Origin: Actinoplanes italicus
GTDB lineage: Bacteria > Actinomycetota > Actinomycetes > Mycobacteriales > Micromonosporaceae
Assembly (NCBI RefSeq): GCF_003001815.1
Contig: NZ_PVMZ01000017.1
Span: 124,001-188,000 of the forward strand
Reading direction: 5' to 3'
DNA: 64,000 nt
The position numbers and the translations under genes are program-made. Shown here piece by piece: positions 34,238 through 43,220 of the stretch. Under the pieces are notes generated by a model. That model worked only from the letters and a program-made list of their open reading frames with translations. It was not told the DNA's origin and ran no database searches. The first letter of the stretch is position 1; each line of letters begins with the position of its first letter.

Positions 34238-34834
34238 TTACAGCGGGCCGAGGGCGTCGGACGGGTCGGCGGTCAGGGTGAGGGACTCCAGCACCGTCAG
34301 GAGCTGTCGTTCCTCGTACCGGAAATGGTTCTCCATGATCGCGGAGATGCCCTCCAGGTGGCGCCTCAGCTCGCCGGGGCCGGCGGCCCGCGAGACGGCG
34401 GCGTCCAGGCCGCCGAGCAGGTAGCCGATCATGGAGTGGTCCTGTTCCAGTTTGCGCAGCACCGGGCGTAACTCCGGGTGAGCGGCTGCGATGGCCGGGA
34501 ACAGCGTCTGGTCCTCGCCGCGATGATGGCCGTCCAGCGCCGCGCAGAATCCACGGCAGTAGAGCAGCAGGTCGGCCATCGCCTCGTCGAGGGAGGGGAG
34601 GCGAGCCGGAAAGGCGCCGGGCTCGATGCGACCCGGGGAGTCGACGGGATCTGAGGAGCCCGGGGAGTCCAGGGAGTCGGGGGAACCCGGGGAGTCCAGG
34701 GAGTCGGGAGAGCCAGGGGAGTCCAGGGAGTCGAGGGAATCGCGGACGAGGCTCAGGGCCTCGCGCAGGCGCCGGTGCACCGTGCGCATCTCATTGCTCC
34801 AGGCCACCAGCCTGGTCGTCTCGCGCTCAGACAC
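34238..34834 (-). CDS. Hemerythrin-domain protein with an expanded repeat linker
   Basis: 198 residues from GTG 34834. The hemerythrin four-helix bundle has iron-ligand motifs HHRGEDQTLFP, EQDHSMIGYLL and HFRYEERQL, so a di-iron oxygen- or NO-binding site is likely. A Ser/Pro/Asp/Leu linker (about 34-68) made by four 27-bp DNA repeats is inserted between the first helix and the HHRGE helix. The longer open frame to 35566 is Arg/Ser-rich and overlaps the ZIP gene, so it is rejected. Its 5' neighbour is the ZIP metal transporter; its 3' neighbour is the repeat array. Confidence 0.82.
   Translation of the reverse strand: MSERETTRLVAWSNEMRTVHRRLREALSLVRDSLDSLDSPGSPDSLDSPGSPDSLDSPGSSDPVDSPGRIEPGAFPARLPSLDEAMADLLLYCRGFCAALDGHHRGEDQTLFPAIAAAHPELRPVLRKLEQDHSMIGYLLGGLDAAVSRAAGPGELRRHLEGISAIMENHFRYEERQLLTVLESLTLTADPSDALGPL
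34632..34739. repeat. Four tandem 27-bp repeats inside the hemerythrin gene
   Basis: Units start at 34632, 34659, 34686 and 34713. Each encodes a nine-residue block close to SPDSLDSPG. The period keeps the frame, so only linker length changes with copy number. Confidence 0.85.
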
Positions 34835-34972
34835 GCGATGACGAAGGGTACGACGACAACGCCGGTCTCCTTCGGTTCGGCGCCTCCATGCCTGACACGG
34901 TCTGCCACCGGCACGCGACGCTGACGACGACCCTACACGCCCATCCGCCACGGGTGAGGCGTGGACCGGGGC

Positions 34973-35041
34973 CTCGAACCAGGCTGCACCGAGGGCTCGA
35001 ACCAGGCTGCACCGAGGGCTCGAACCGGGTTGGAGCCCGCA
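34973..35041. repeat. Three 23-bp direct repeats upstream of the ZIP gene
   Basis: CTCGAACCAGGCTGCACCGA-type units begin at 34973, 34996 and 35019 (the third diverges after 8 bases), ending 14 nt before the ZIP ATG. They could be binding sites for a metal regulator or simple slippage products. No known Zur consensus is evident. Confidence 0.6.
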
Positions 35042-35054
35042 ACCGAGGTCCGCG

Positions 35055-35795
35055 ATGGAGGGGGCGACCTGCGTGGGGGAGGCGTTCCTGTGGGGCGCGG
35101 TCAGCGCGTCGGCGCTGCTCGTCGGCGCTCTCGTCGCGTTCCGGTTGCGGCCGGGCCGGCGCCTGATCGCCACGGTGATGGCGCTCGGCGCCGGCCTGCT
35201 GCTGGGGTCGGTGTCGTTCGAGCTCATCGACGAGGCGCTCAAGACGCGGTCGGTTGCCGGGGTCGCGCTGTTCGTGCTCATCGGTGCCGGAGCCTTCACG
35301 CTCGGTGACTGGCTGCTGAGCCGGCGCGGCGGTGGCGAGCGTAAGGACTCCGAGGGCGCGCAGGCGTCGGGTTCGCCGCTGGCCATCGTGCTCGGGTCGG
35401 TGCTCGACGGGATCCCCGAATCGTTCGTGCTCGGCCTGACGGTCCTGCAGGGGCAGGTCAGTATCGCCCTGCTGGCCGGGATCGTGCTCTCGAACCTGCC
35501 CGAGGGGATGGCCTCCTCCAGCGGGCTGCGTGAGGCGAGGTGGCCGCAGGGCCGGGTGCTGCTCATGTGGTCGGCCGTGGTGCTGGTGTCCGGGCTGTCG
35601 GCGATGGCCGGTTACGCTCTGCTCGATCCGGCGCATGATCTCACCGGTGCTCTGGTGCAGGCGTTCGCCGCCGGCGCGCTGCTGGCGATGCTGTCGAACA
35701 CGCTGCTGCCGGAGGCGTACGAGGTGGAAGGGGTTTTGACCGGGCCTTTCGTGGTTGCCGGGTTTGCGGTGTCGCTGGGGCTTTCCGCCATCTGA
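35055..35795 (+). CDS. ZIP-family divalent metal transporter
   Basis: 246 residues with about eight membrane helices. Metal-binding helix motifs of the ZIP family are present: VLDGIPESFVLG (helix IV) and LSNLPEGMASS (helix V), together with FELIDEAL in helix II. A short polar loop (about 95-112) takes the place of the His-rich loop of ZupT or eukaryotic ZIPs. It probably imports zinc or a similar metal. Its promoter region carries 23-bp direct repeats and faces the hemerythrin gene. Confidence 0.88.
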   Translation: MEGATCVGEAFLWGAVSASALLVGALVAFRLRPGRRLIATVMALGAGLLLGSVSFELIDEALKTRSVAGVALFVLIGAGAFTLGDWLLSRRGGGERKDSEGAQASGSPLAIVLGSVLDGIPESFVLGLTVLQGQVSIALLAGIVLSNLPEGMASSSGLREARWPQGRVLLMWSAVVLVSGLSAMAGYALLDPAHDLTGALVQAFAAGALLAMLSNTLLPEAYEVEGVLTGPFVVAGFAVSLGLSAI

Positions 35796-35968
35796 GACGG
35801 TCCGGACGGCCGAGCCGGATTCGAGCCGAACGGTGCTGGTTGAAACGATCTTAAGGTCGGCCTCGAGCTCAGTTGTTCCCCGGAGCAAGTTCCCTGTGCC
35901 AGGGTTGGCCCTCCCGGCGTCCGGCACGCGACCGGCGCGCCTACCCGCGCACTCGACCTGGAGGATTC

Positions 35969-36343
35969 GTGGCGAACATCGAAACCGCTCTCAAGGAGTG
36001 CATGGGCCTTGAAGGCGCCATCGGCGTCGCGCTCGTCGACTACACCAGCGGGCTCACCCTCGGTTATCTCGGCGGTGACGGCGTCATGGACATGACCGTC
36101 GCCGCGGCCGCCAACACCGACGTGGTGCGCGCCAAGATCCGGGCCCTCGAGCTGCTGGGCCTGCGCGACGGCATCGAGGACATCCTGATCACCCTCGACT
36201 CGCAGTACCACCTGATCCGGCTGCTCCGCTCCCGCACCACCGGCGACGCCCTCTTCCTCTACCTGGCGCTGAACAAGAGCCGCGCCAATCTCGGCCTGGC
36301 CCGCCATCAGCTGCGCAAGATCGAGGCGGACCTGGACGTATGA
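35969..36343 (+). CDS. Roadblock/LC7-like protein, first of a pair
   Basis: 124 residues from GTG 35969 behind GGAGG. It shows the small alpha-beta-beta-alpha-beta Roadblock/LC7 pattern: helix IETALKECMGLEG, strands AIGVALVDYTSGLTLGYL, a helix, then DILITLDSQYHLIRLL. In actinobacteria such proteins usually scaffold small GTPases or sensor proteins (conservon-type modules). The next Roadblock gene overlaps it by 4 nt, so the two are co-translated and may form a heterodimer. No GTPase gene adjoins them. Confidence 0.7.
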   Translation: MANIETALKECMGLEGAIGVALVDYTSGLTLGYLGGDGVMDMTVAAAANTDVVRAKIRALELLGLRDGIEDILITLDSQYHLIRLLRSRTTGDALFLYLALNKSRANLGLARHQLRKIEADLDV

Positions 36344-36792
36344 CCAGCCCCAACGGCGGCCTGCCGAGCCGGCTGGCCCCGCGGCACGCCGTTCCGGAGC
36401 CCGTGGCGGTCCGGTTCGACGCGGCCGCGGACCCGCGGCGGGCGTTACGCATGGAACTCGCCGGCCTGCGGCATCAGGTGGTCGGCGTCACCGGCTGCAT
36501 CATCGCCGGGGTCGACGGGCTGCTGATCCTGCACGATTCGCGGTCGTCCGGAGAGCCGCACGACGTGGCCGCGATGGCGGCGGCCGCCCACGGCATCAGC
36601 CGCACCTGCGGCGGGGCGCTGGGCCAGGGAGCGTTCCAGGAGGTGACGATCCGCAACCGGGACGGCTGCCTCGTGGTCTACGCCGTCGGCGAGCTGGCGC
36701 TGCTGGCCGTGGTCGGGGACGGTGGCGTCAACGTCGCGCGCCTGCACCTGGAGGCCCGTCCGGTCCTCGGCCGTCTCGCGACGCTGCTCTGA
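36340..36792 (+). CDS. Roadblock/LC7-domain protein, second of a pair
   Basis: 150 residues. A 40-residue disordered N-terminus is followed by the Roadblock core: LAGLRHQVVGVTGCIIAGVDGLLILHDS, helix AAMAAAAHGISRT, then FQEVTIRNRDGCLVVYAVGELALLAVVGD. ATG overlaps the upstream stop as ATGA. It precedes a GGDEF-EAL gene by 48 nt, so a link to c-di-GMP signalling is possible but unproven. Confidence 0.8.
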   Translation: MTSPNGGLPSRLAPRHAVPEPVAVRFDAAADPRRALRMELAGLRHQVVGVTGCIIAGVDGLLILHDSRSSGEPHDVAAMAAAAHGISRTCGGALGQGAFQEVTIRNRDGCLVVYAVGELALLAVVGDGGVNVARLHLEARPVLGRLATLL

Positions 36793-36840
36793 CGTCTTTC
36801 GGCCGGTGATTCTCATTGACACGCCTGCGCGGCCGATGAG

Positions 36841-39129
36841 GTGATCGTGGAGAAGGAGGCTGTCGTCCCCCCGTGGCGGCTCACGCGCCTGCTGACCGCG
36901 GCCATCGCCGTGGACGCGGTCGCGTGGGTGTGGTTCCTGATCGGCCTGTTCCGGCCCACCCCGCCGGCGGCCGGCTGGGCGCTGCTGCTGTTCGCCGTCC
37001 CGCTCGCGATCGTGATCTCCTGGCGCGCCGGGGCCGACGGCCACACCTTCTGGCGGTACGTCTCGGCCGGCATGGTCGGGATGGGCCTGGCCTCGGCGTC
37101 CGCCGCCCGTGACTTCTACAGCGGCGAACTGCCCGGCCAGCAGATCGGTCCGCTCAGCGCGGCCCTGTACGTCGGCGGCCTGCTGCTGATGCTGCTCGGC
37201 CTGCTGCGGATCCCCGGCGCGAGGCGCACCCGGATGGAGTGGACCCGCTTCGGCCTGGACGTCGCCACCATGGTGGTGATGGTGCTGACCTTCAGCTGGC
37301 ATCTGGTGCTGCCCCGCTGGGAGAGCTGGACCCACGGCAGCGCGGCCGGTGCCGCCTCGGTGGTGGTCCTGGGAGCCGCGGCGGGGATCGGCATGCTGGC
37401 CTTCGTCAAGTTGTCGTTCACCGGCACCGGTCCGATCGACCGCCGTGCGCTGCACATCCTCGGGCTGACCGGTGCGGTCGGCGCGATCGGCGGGGCGATG
37501 GCGCCGCTGCTGGCCGAGCGGCCCTATCTGAACACCGGGCATGTGCTGCTGCCGACCACGAGCCTGCTGGTCTGCCTGGCGGCGGACCGTCAGCTGCGGG
37601 CGGCTCTGGCCGGGCGCCCGGCGGAGCGGCCGCTGTCCCGGCGGCCGAGCATCATGCCGTACACGGCGGTCCTGGCCACCGCCGCGCTGCTGATGTACGG
37701 CGCGTCGGGCGGTGCCGCCGACCTGACGGCGGTGGCGACCGGTTCGGTCGTGGTCACACTGCTGGTCGCGACACGGCAGGTGGTGGCGCTGCGGGACAAC
37801 GCGCGGCTGCTCGACGACCTCGACGCGCGCCAGAGCGAGCTGGCGTACCGGGCCGGTCACGACGGTCTGACCGGCCTCGCGAACCGTACCGTGATCGTCG
37901 CCGAGATCACCGCGGCGCTGGCCACGGACCCGTCGGACGTCACGGTCGCTCTGATCGACCTGGACGACTTCAAGGCGATCAACGACGACCTCGGGCACCC
38001 GGTCGGCGACGCGCTGCTCGCGGCCGTCGGCGAGCGGGTCTCGGAGCGGCTGCCGGCCGGCTGTGTCGTGGCCCGCCTCGGCGGCGACGAGTACGCCCTG
38101 CTGCTGCGCGGCGACCACACGGCGGCGCTCGCCACGATCGCCGCCGACCTGCGCCGCCCTCTGCACGCGGGCGGCCACGAGCTGGTCGTCGAGGCGAGCA
38201 TCGGTCTGGCCCCGGCACAGGCCGGTGACACCGCCGACGAGCTGCTGCGCCGCGCCGACGTGGCGATGTACGAGGCGAAGAGCCAGGGCAAGGGCCGGCA
38301 CGTGGTCTATGACGACCGGATGGACCAGCGGACCGCCGAGCAGTCCCGGGTGGCCGCCGATCTGCGCAGCGCGCTCGACACCGACCAGCTTCACCTGCTG
38401 TACCAGCCGATCGTCTGCCTGCCCGGCGGCGAGCTGTTCGGGGTGGAGGCGCTGGTCCGGTGGACGCATCCGGACCGCGGCCCGGTCGGGCCCGGCGCGT
38501 TCATCCCGGCGGCCGAGCGGACCGGGCTGATCGTGCCGCTCGGCGCCTGGATCCTGGAGGAGGCGTGCCGTCAGGCGGCGCGCTGGCAGGAGGAACTAGG
38601 TGACGCCGCGCCCCGGACGGTGACCGTCAACGTGTCGGCCCGCCAGCTGCGCGAGGCCGGGTTCGCCGGGGAGGTCGACGCGGTGCTGCGGCGCACCGGG
38701 CTGGCGCCGGGCCTGCTGACCGTGGAGGTGACCGAGACGGCGGTGTTCGACGGTGGTACGGCGCTCGACGAGCTGAAAGCGATCGCCGCGCTGGGCGTGA
38801 AGATCGCGCTCGACGATTTCGGCACCGGCCACTCGTCGCTCGGCCTGTTGCGTACCTGCCCGGCCGACATTCTGAAGGTCGACAAGTCGTTCGTCGACGA
38901 CGTCACCGAGGGCGGTGAGCAGGCGGTCATCGTGGCCGCGCTGCTCACCATCGCCGACGGGATGCGGCTGCGGGCGGTAGCCGAGGGCGTGGAGACCGCT
39001 GAGCAGGCCGCCGAGCTGCACCGGCTCGGGTACCGCTACGCGCAGGGCTACCTGTTCGGCCGTCCGATGGCACCCGACGCGATCAACCTGTACCGCCCGG
39101 CGCACGACGCCGAGAGCATCGCCGCCTAG
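36841..39129 (+). CDS. Membrane GGDEF-EAL c-di-GMP turnover protein
   Basis: 762 residues. About eight membrane helices (15-300) form a MASE-like sensor, followed by a short coiled coil, a GGDEF domain (about 335-495) and an EAL domain (about 500-755). The cyclase signature is GGDEY at 414-418, and the RxxD inhibitory site is absent (PAGC in its place). The phosphodiesterase half has EALVRW at 536-541, NVSARQL, TETAVF, DDFGTGHSS, KVDKSF, EGVET and QGY, all catalytic positions being conserved. Hydrolysis is therefore likely; synthesis is possible with the F-to-Y change. GTG start, weak ribosome site. Substrate is c-di-GMP at the inner membrane face. Confidence 0.88.
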   Translation: MIVEKEAVVPPWRLTRLLTAAIAVDAVAWVWFLIGLFRPTPPAAGWALLLFAVPLAIVISWRAGADGHTFWRYVSAGMVGMGLASASAARDFYSGELPGQQIGPLSAALYVGGLLLMLLGLLRIPGARRTRMEWTRFGLDVATMVVMVLTFSWHLVLPRWESWTHGSAAGAASVVVLGAAAGIGMLAFVKLSFTGTGPIDRRALHILGLTGAVGAIGGAMAPLLAERPYLNTGHVLLPTTSLLVCLAADRQLRAALAGRPAERPLSRRPSIMPYTAVLATAALLMYGASGGAADLTAVATGSVVVTLLVATRQVVALRDNARLLDDLDARQSELAYRAGHDGLTGLANRTVIVAEITAALATDPSDVTVALIDLDDFKAINDDLGHPVGDALLAAVGERVSERLPAGCVVARLGGDEYALLLRGDHTAALATIAADLRRPLHAGGHELVVEASIGLAPAQAGDTADELLRRADVAMYEAKSQGKGRHVVYDDRMDQRTAEQSRVAADLRSALDTDQLHLLYQPIVCLPGGELFGVEALVRWTHPDRGPVGPGAFIPAAERTGLIVPLGAWILEEACRQAARWQEELGDAAPRTVTVNVSARQLREAGFAGEVDAVLRRTGLAPGLLTVEVTETAVFDGGTALDELKAIAALGVKIALDDFGTGHSSLGLLRTCPADILKVDKSFVDDVTEGGEQAVIVAALLTIADGMRLRAVAEGVETAEQAAELHRLGYRYAQGYLFGRPMAPDAINLYRPAHDAESIAA

Positions 39130-39138
39130 ACGGTCGGG

Positions 39139-40044
39139 TCAGAACGTCAGGACGGTGCGGCCGGGCGTGTTCCAGGCCTCGGCGACCCGGGCGAACGGGA
39201 CCGGGCGGTGGGTCACCAAAAGGCGGCCGGCCGCGGCGTTCTCCGCGATCTTCGTGAGTACGGCCTCCCGGCGCGCGGGTGTCAGCGAGTTGTTGGTGTA
39301 GCCCACGACGCGCAGGGAGCCGCCGCGCAGCACCGCCGAGTCGATCGGCGCCGTCGCGCCGGCCGCCGAGCCCAGGTTGACCAGCGTCCCGCCCGGCCGC
39401 AGAGCACGCAGAGCGGCCGCCGCCGCGGTACCGAAGATCGGGTCTATCACCAGGTCGGCCGCGGGCAGCCGGTCCACCTCGGTCAGCGGCAGCGTGACGG
39501 TTGCGCCGAGGTCGGCGGCCCAGGCCAGAGCCTCCGCGGAGCGGGCCACGGCGATCACCGTCCGGGCGCCGGCGAGCCGGGCCAGCTGGATCGCCGCCTG
39601 CCCGACCACCCCGCCCGCGCCGAGCACCACCACGTCGCGGCCCGCCGGGTCGCCGGCCGCGTGCAGCGCCTCGTGGGCGGCCACGGCGGACAGCCCGAGG
39701 GCCGCGACCAGCTCCAGCGGCGCACCGGGCGGCAACTGGACGACGTCGCCGGCCGGGACGGCGACGGCCCCGGCCATGCTGCCGTCGCCGGGCCGCATCC
39801 CGGCGCTCGTCGCGAACCACACCGCCGTGCCGTCGGAGAGGTGGCCGACCCCCTGCACCCCCGGCACGTACGGCGTGGCGGGCGTCCCGAAGTAGCTGGT
39901 CCCCGACGCGCACAGCAGGTCGAGCGGGGTGATCGGCACGGCGGCCACGGTGATCGCGACCTGCCCGTCGGCGGCGACCGGCGCGGGCCGCCGCTCGATC
40001 ACCGGCGGCCGGCCGCACTCGCGCAGCACCGCGGCCTCGATCAC
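39139..40044 (-). CDS. Zinc-less quinone-oxidoreductase-like MDR dehydrogenase
   Basis: About 301 residues from GTG 40044. The medium-chain dehydrogenase fold has the cofactor motif VVLGAGGVVGQAA and conserved blocks TPYVPGVQGVGH and GSAAGATAPI. No catalytic or structural zinc cysteines are visible, as in quinone oxidoreductases and enoyl reductases. GTG overlaps the LigA-like gene's stop by 4 nt. It is the last gene of the ring-cleavage operon, where it may reduce an unsaturated or carbonyl intermediate; the exact substrate is unknown. Confidence 0.82.
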   Translation of the reverse strand: MIEAAVLRECGRPPVIERRPAPVAADGQVAITVAAVPITPLDLLCASGTSYFGTPATPYVPGVQGVGHLSDGTAVWFATSAGMRPGDGSMAGAVAVPAGDVVQLPPGAPLELVAALGLSAVAAHEALHAAGDPAGRDVVVLGAGGVVGQAAIQLARLAGARTVIAVARSAEALAWAADLGATVTLPLTEVDRLPAADLVIDPIFGTAAAAALRALRPGGTLVNLGSAAGATAPIDSAVLRGGSLRVVGYTNNSLTPARREAVLTKIAENAAAGRLLVTHRPVPFARVAEAWNTPGRTVLTF

Positions 40045-40403
40045 GTCGCGATGTCCGGGTAGGGGAGCGTGTACCCGGACAGGGCCGCCCCGTACGCCTT
40101 CTGGTACTCCAGCGGCTCGGTGTTGTCGCGCTCGAACACGGCGATGAACAGCGTCAGCGCCAGGAACGGGTGCGCACCCATCGCGAACAGCCGCACGTGG
40201 TCGCGGGCGATCAGCGCGTCGCGTTCGTCGTCGGTGAACGCGAGCCACGTACTGTCCTCGCCGTCGTGGCAGTTGAGCAGGCTGTTGGCCATCGTCGCCT
40301 CCCACCAGGTGACCAGCTCGCGCGGCGCCTCCCGGTAGCGTTCGACGAGTTCCGGGTCGCGGTCGACGGTGAACAGGAACTTGTTCAGCAGGTACTTGCT
40401 CAT
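40041..40403 (-). CDS. LigA-like small subunit of an extradiol ring-cleavage dioxygenase
   Basis: 120 residues, all-helical, resembling the alpha subunit of protocatechuate 4,5-dioxygenase (PF07746): MSKYLLNKFLFTVDRDPELVERY, LTDDERDAL-type helix FTDDERDALIARD, and GAHPFLAL. The family caps the active site of the LigB-type catalytic subunit. ATG overlaps the catalytic-subunit gene by 4 nt, fitting equimolar synthesis. Confidence 0.8.
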   Translation of the reverse strand: MSKYLLNKFLFTVDRDPELVERYREAPRELVTWWEATMANSLLNCHDGEDSTWLAFTDDERDALIARDHVRLFAMGAHPFLALTLFIAVFERDNTEPLEYQKAYGAALSGYTLPYPDIAT

Positions 40404-41281
40404 GAGAGCCTCCCCGAAATGCCGGGCACACCCGACGGGTACCAGGTGAAGTACGCCTCCATCGTGTGGAACAGGTCGAGCGTGTCGACGTGGTCGGCCT
40501 TCACGCCGGCCCCGGCGACGCCCATCATCAGCATGAAGTCCATGAACCCGTGGGTGGCGTTGCCGGGCGAGTGCAGACTGTCCAGCGTCACCTCGCGCAG
40601 GCAGCCGTCGAGGTCGCCGTTGGCGATCCAGCCGACCGCCTTCTCGTCGAACGCCGGGTCCGGCCCGTGCGGCCCGAACTGCCGTGGCCCGCCCAGCTCC
40701 AGCGACAAGTGACCGGTTCCGATCACCGCGACCCGCAGGTGTGACGGCCACTGCTCGATGATCTTCCTCAATGCTGAGCCCAGCTGCACGAAGCGGGACG
40801 GCTGGGGGAGCGGCGGCGCGAAGATGTTGGTGTAGATCGGCACGATCGGCAGGTCCGCCTCCGGCCGCAGCGTGATGATCGGGCAGGTGATGCTGTGGTC
40901 GATCCGCAGCTCGTTGCTGAACGCCAGGTCGAAGCCCTCGTCGAGGCCGTTGCGCAGGATGTGCGACGACAGGTCCTCGTGGCCCTTGAGCGTCATCCGC
41001 GGCAGCCCGAACTCGCGTTCCTCGTTGTACCAGTTCGCGTCGTAGAACGGCGCCTTGCCGACCAGGAACTGCGGCATGTTGTCGAGCCACAGCTGATGGA
41101 AGTGATCAGATCCGACCATGACGAGCACGTCCGGATTGGCGCGCGTCAGCGTCTCCCGGAAGGCGAGGATCTTGCGCGTCCACTCGTCGGCGAACGGCGG
41201 CCGGTCCGCGCCCGTCGACGTGCTGGCACGGTAGTAGAACGGATGATGCGTCGAGGCGACGACCGCGACGATGGTGGCCAT
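40400..41281 (-). CDS. LigB-type catalytic subunit of an aromatic ring-cleavage dioxygenase
   Basis: 293 residues of the PF02900 class III extradiol family. Likely iron ligands are His12/His13 in STHHPFYY and a His in SDHFHQLW; GTGHLSLELGG holds the acid-base His. It resembles gallate or protocatechuate 4,5-dioxygenases, which open catechol-type rings with Fe(II) and O2. The two-gene LigB-LigA order and 4-nt overlap imply a heteromeric enzyme. The true ring substrate is not evident from sequence. It is separated from the citryl-CoA-lyase-like gene by 19 nt. Confidence 0.82.
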   Translation of the reverse strand: MATIVAVVASTHHPFYYRASTSTGADRPPFADEWTRKILAFRETLTRANPDVLVMVGSDHFHQLWLDNMPQFLVGKAPFYDANWYNEEREFGLPRMTLKGHEDLSSHILRNGLDEGFDLAFSNELRIDHSITCPIITLRPEADLPIVPIYTNIFAPPLPQPSRFVQLGSALRKIIEQWPSHLRVAVIGTGHLSLELGGPRQFGPHGPDPAFDEKAVGWIANGDLDGCLREVTLDSLHSPGNATHGFMDFMLMMGVAGAGVKADHVDTLDLFHTMEAYFTWYPSGVPGISGRLS

Positions 41282-41300
41282 GGAAGTCCTTTCCGGGGGA

Positions 41301-42074
41301 TCAGGGTTCGTAGACGGCGTTACGGTCGACGGTCAGATAGATCTGATTCGCGATCGGGCGGCGGCGCTCCTCGGCGATCTGCCCGAGCAGGCCGGCGGCC
41401 CTCGCCAGCAGCGCGAAACCACGCAGCATCTCGACCGGGAGTCCCAGATCGGCGAGGGCGGCACCGCACACCCCGGCGCCGTTCAACGGCAACTTCCGGT
41501 TCAGGACCTGCGGGTGTACGCGGCCGACGGCCTCGAAGAGCTCGAGGTGCGGCCCGTAGACGCCCTCTTCACGAGCGATCCGGATCAGGACCGGAGTGCG
41601 CGGGTCCTCCTCCTTGTGCACCGGGTGCCCGAGCCCGGGCACGAAGCGTCCCGAAGCCTTGGCGTTGCGGACGGCGTCCAGCGCGATCGCGTCGAAGTCC
41701 CGGGAGGAGCCGGCGGTTGCGGCGAGCGTCTCGGCGAGGAACCGGCCGCAGTCCTCGGTGACGCCCAGGAAGCGTGACCCGCCGCCGAGCAGCCCGGCGG
41801 CGAGCGCCCCCTGCAGCGAGTCGGGCGCCGACAGATACGTCAGCCGGGCCGCGATCGCCGTCGGCGTGAACCCGTGGTCGGCCAGCGCCACCAGCACCGC
41901 CTCGAACAGCCGCACCTCACCGGCGTTCGGCCGCCGGCCCGCGACGAGCCAGAACGCCAGCTCCCCGAACCCCACCTTCCCCATCAGGTCGGCCGCCAGA
42001 TCCTGACCGAGCAGCGAGATGGTGTCGGGTGTCGACGTGCCGAGGCCGGTCGGGAAACTCAGTTCGTCAGCCAT
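41301..42074 (-). CDS. Citryl-CoA-lyase-like protein (citrate-synthase fold)
   Basis: 257 residues, about 60 percent of the length of citrate synthase. The catalytic block GLGHPVHKEEDPR carries the His and Asp equivalent to the CoA-ester-binding site; the first His region of true citrate synthase is replaced by LLGGGSRFLG. This is the pattern annotated as citryl-CoA lyase. It should cleave or form a C-C bond in a 3-hydroxyacyl-CoA of citrate type. Its 5' 16 nt overlap the CoA-transferase gene, so a transferase-then-lyase pair acting on the ring-cleavage product is plausible. Confidence 0.78.
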   Translation of the reverse strand: MADELSFPTGLGTSTPDTISLLGQDLAADLMGKVGFGELAFWLVAGRRPNAGEVRLFEAVLVALADHGFTPTAIAARLTYLSAPDSLQGALAAGLLGGGSRFLGVTEDCGRFLAETLAATAGSSRDFDAIALDAVRNAKASGRFVPGLGHPVHKEEDPRTPVLIRIAREEGVYGPHLELFEAVGRVHPQVLNRKLPLNGAGVCGAALADLGLPVEMLRGFALLARAAGLLGQIAEERRRPIANQIYLTVDRNAVYEP

Positions 42075-43195
42075 GCGCGGATCTCCTCACCGTGCTCGTC
42101 GAGTGCGGGCGGCGGTAGCTCGTACCTCGGTGGGGTCTCGGAGAACCGGATGGGATTGCGGACGCCGGGCACACCGCCCACGGTGACCACCGGATCGAGC
42201 CCGAGTTCCCCGGCCATCGCGACGCCGCCGTCGATCGTGTTGATCGGCGCGCACGGCACCCCGGCCGCCATCAGCTCCCGGAACCACTCGTCACGCGTCT
42301 TCGTGGCGAGGCGTTCCACCAGGATCGGCCGTAATTGCTCGCGATTGGCCGTACGGTCCTGATTGCGGCCGAATCGCGGATCCTCCGGCAGCCCGTCGAG
42401 CCCGAGGACCGCGCAGAGCTTGCGGAACTGGCCGTCGTTGCCGGCGATGACGATCAGCTCGCCGTCGGAGACCGGCAGCGGCTCGTACGGAAAGAGGCTC
42501 GGGTGCGCGTTGCCCATCCGGTACGGCACGGTGCCCCCGGCCACGTACCCGCTGGAGTGGTTGACCAGCCCGGACAGTGCCGAGCTGAGCAGGTTGACCT
42601 CGACGTGCTGTCCCCGGCCGGTCTCGGCGCGCCGGTGCAGGGCGGCCAGCACACCGATGCTCGCGTGCAGGCCGGCCATGACGTCGAAGACCGAGATCCC
42701 GGCCCGGTACGGCGAGCCGTCCGGATCCCCGGTGAGACTCATCAGCCCGGAGATCGCCTGGACCATCAGATCGTAGCCGGGCATCGCGGCGCCCGCCCCC
42801 GACCCGAAGCCGCTGATGCTCGCGTAGACGACTCCGGGATTGCCGGCCGCCACCGACTCGTAGTCGAGACCGAACCGGGCCAGACCGCCGGGCCGCATGT
42901 TCTCGATCAGCACGTCCGCGCGCCGGGCCAGCTCGCGGGCGGCGGCCTGGTCGTCCGCGTCCTTGAGGTTGAGCGCGATCGAACGCTTGTTGCGGTTGAT
43001 CCCCAGGTAGTAGGTGGAGACGCCGTCGCGTTCCGGTGGCATCCAGGTGCGGGTGTCGTCCCCGCCCGGACCCTCCACCTTGATCACCTGCGCACCGAGG
43101 TCGGCCAGCAGCATCGTCGCGTACGGCCCGGCGAGGATCCGCGAGAAGTCGGCGACGAGCAGACCGTCCAGTGGCCCCTTGGCTTGCCCTGCCAT
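42059..43195 (-). CDS. CaiB/BaiF family III CoA-transferase
   Basis: 378 residues. Family motifs: VADFSRILAGPYATMLLADLGAQVIKVE, GINRNKRSIALNL, ENMRPGG and the catalytic Asp in MPGYDLMVQAISGLM. It moves CoA between carboxylic acids. It is the first gene of the five-gene minus-strand operon, divergent from the amidohydrolase gene; an operator-like element lies 26 nt upstream. It would activate a di- or tricarboxylate for the lyase-like neighbour. Confidence 0.9.
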   Translation of the reverse strand: MAGQAKGPLDGLLVADFSRILAGPYATMLLADLGAQVIKVEGPGGDDTRTWMPPERDGVSTYYLGINRNKRSIALNLKDADDQAAARELARRADVLIENMRPGGLARFGLDYESVAAGNPGVVYASISGFGSGAGAAMPGYDLMVQAISGLMSLTGDPDGSPYRAGISVFDVMAGLHASIGVLAALHRRAETGRGQHVEVNLLSSALSGLVNHSSGYVAGGTVPYRMGNAHPSLFPYEPLPVSDGELIVIAGNDGQFRKLCAVLGLDGLPEDPRFGRNQDRTANREQLRPILVERLATKTRDEWFRELMAAGVPCAPINTIDGGVAMAGELGLDPVVTVGGVPGVRNPIRFSETPPRYELPPPALDEHGEEIRAWLTN

Positions 43196-43220
43196 CAGTT
43201 ACCGCCCGTTCTACGGACAC

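Noticed and set aside
34835..35566. N-terminal extension of the hemerythrin gene to 35566
   Set aside because: It would run antisense through the ZIP gene, and its composition is Ser/Arg/Pro-rich with no domain; GTG 34834 starts the conserved region.
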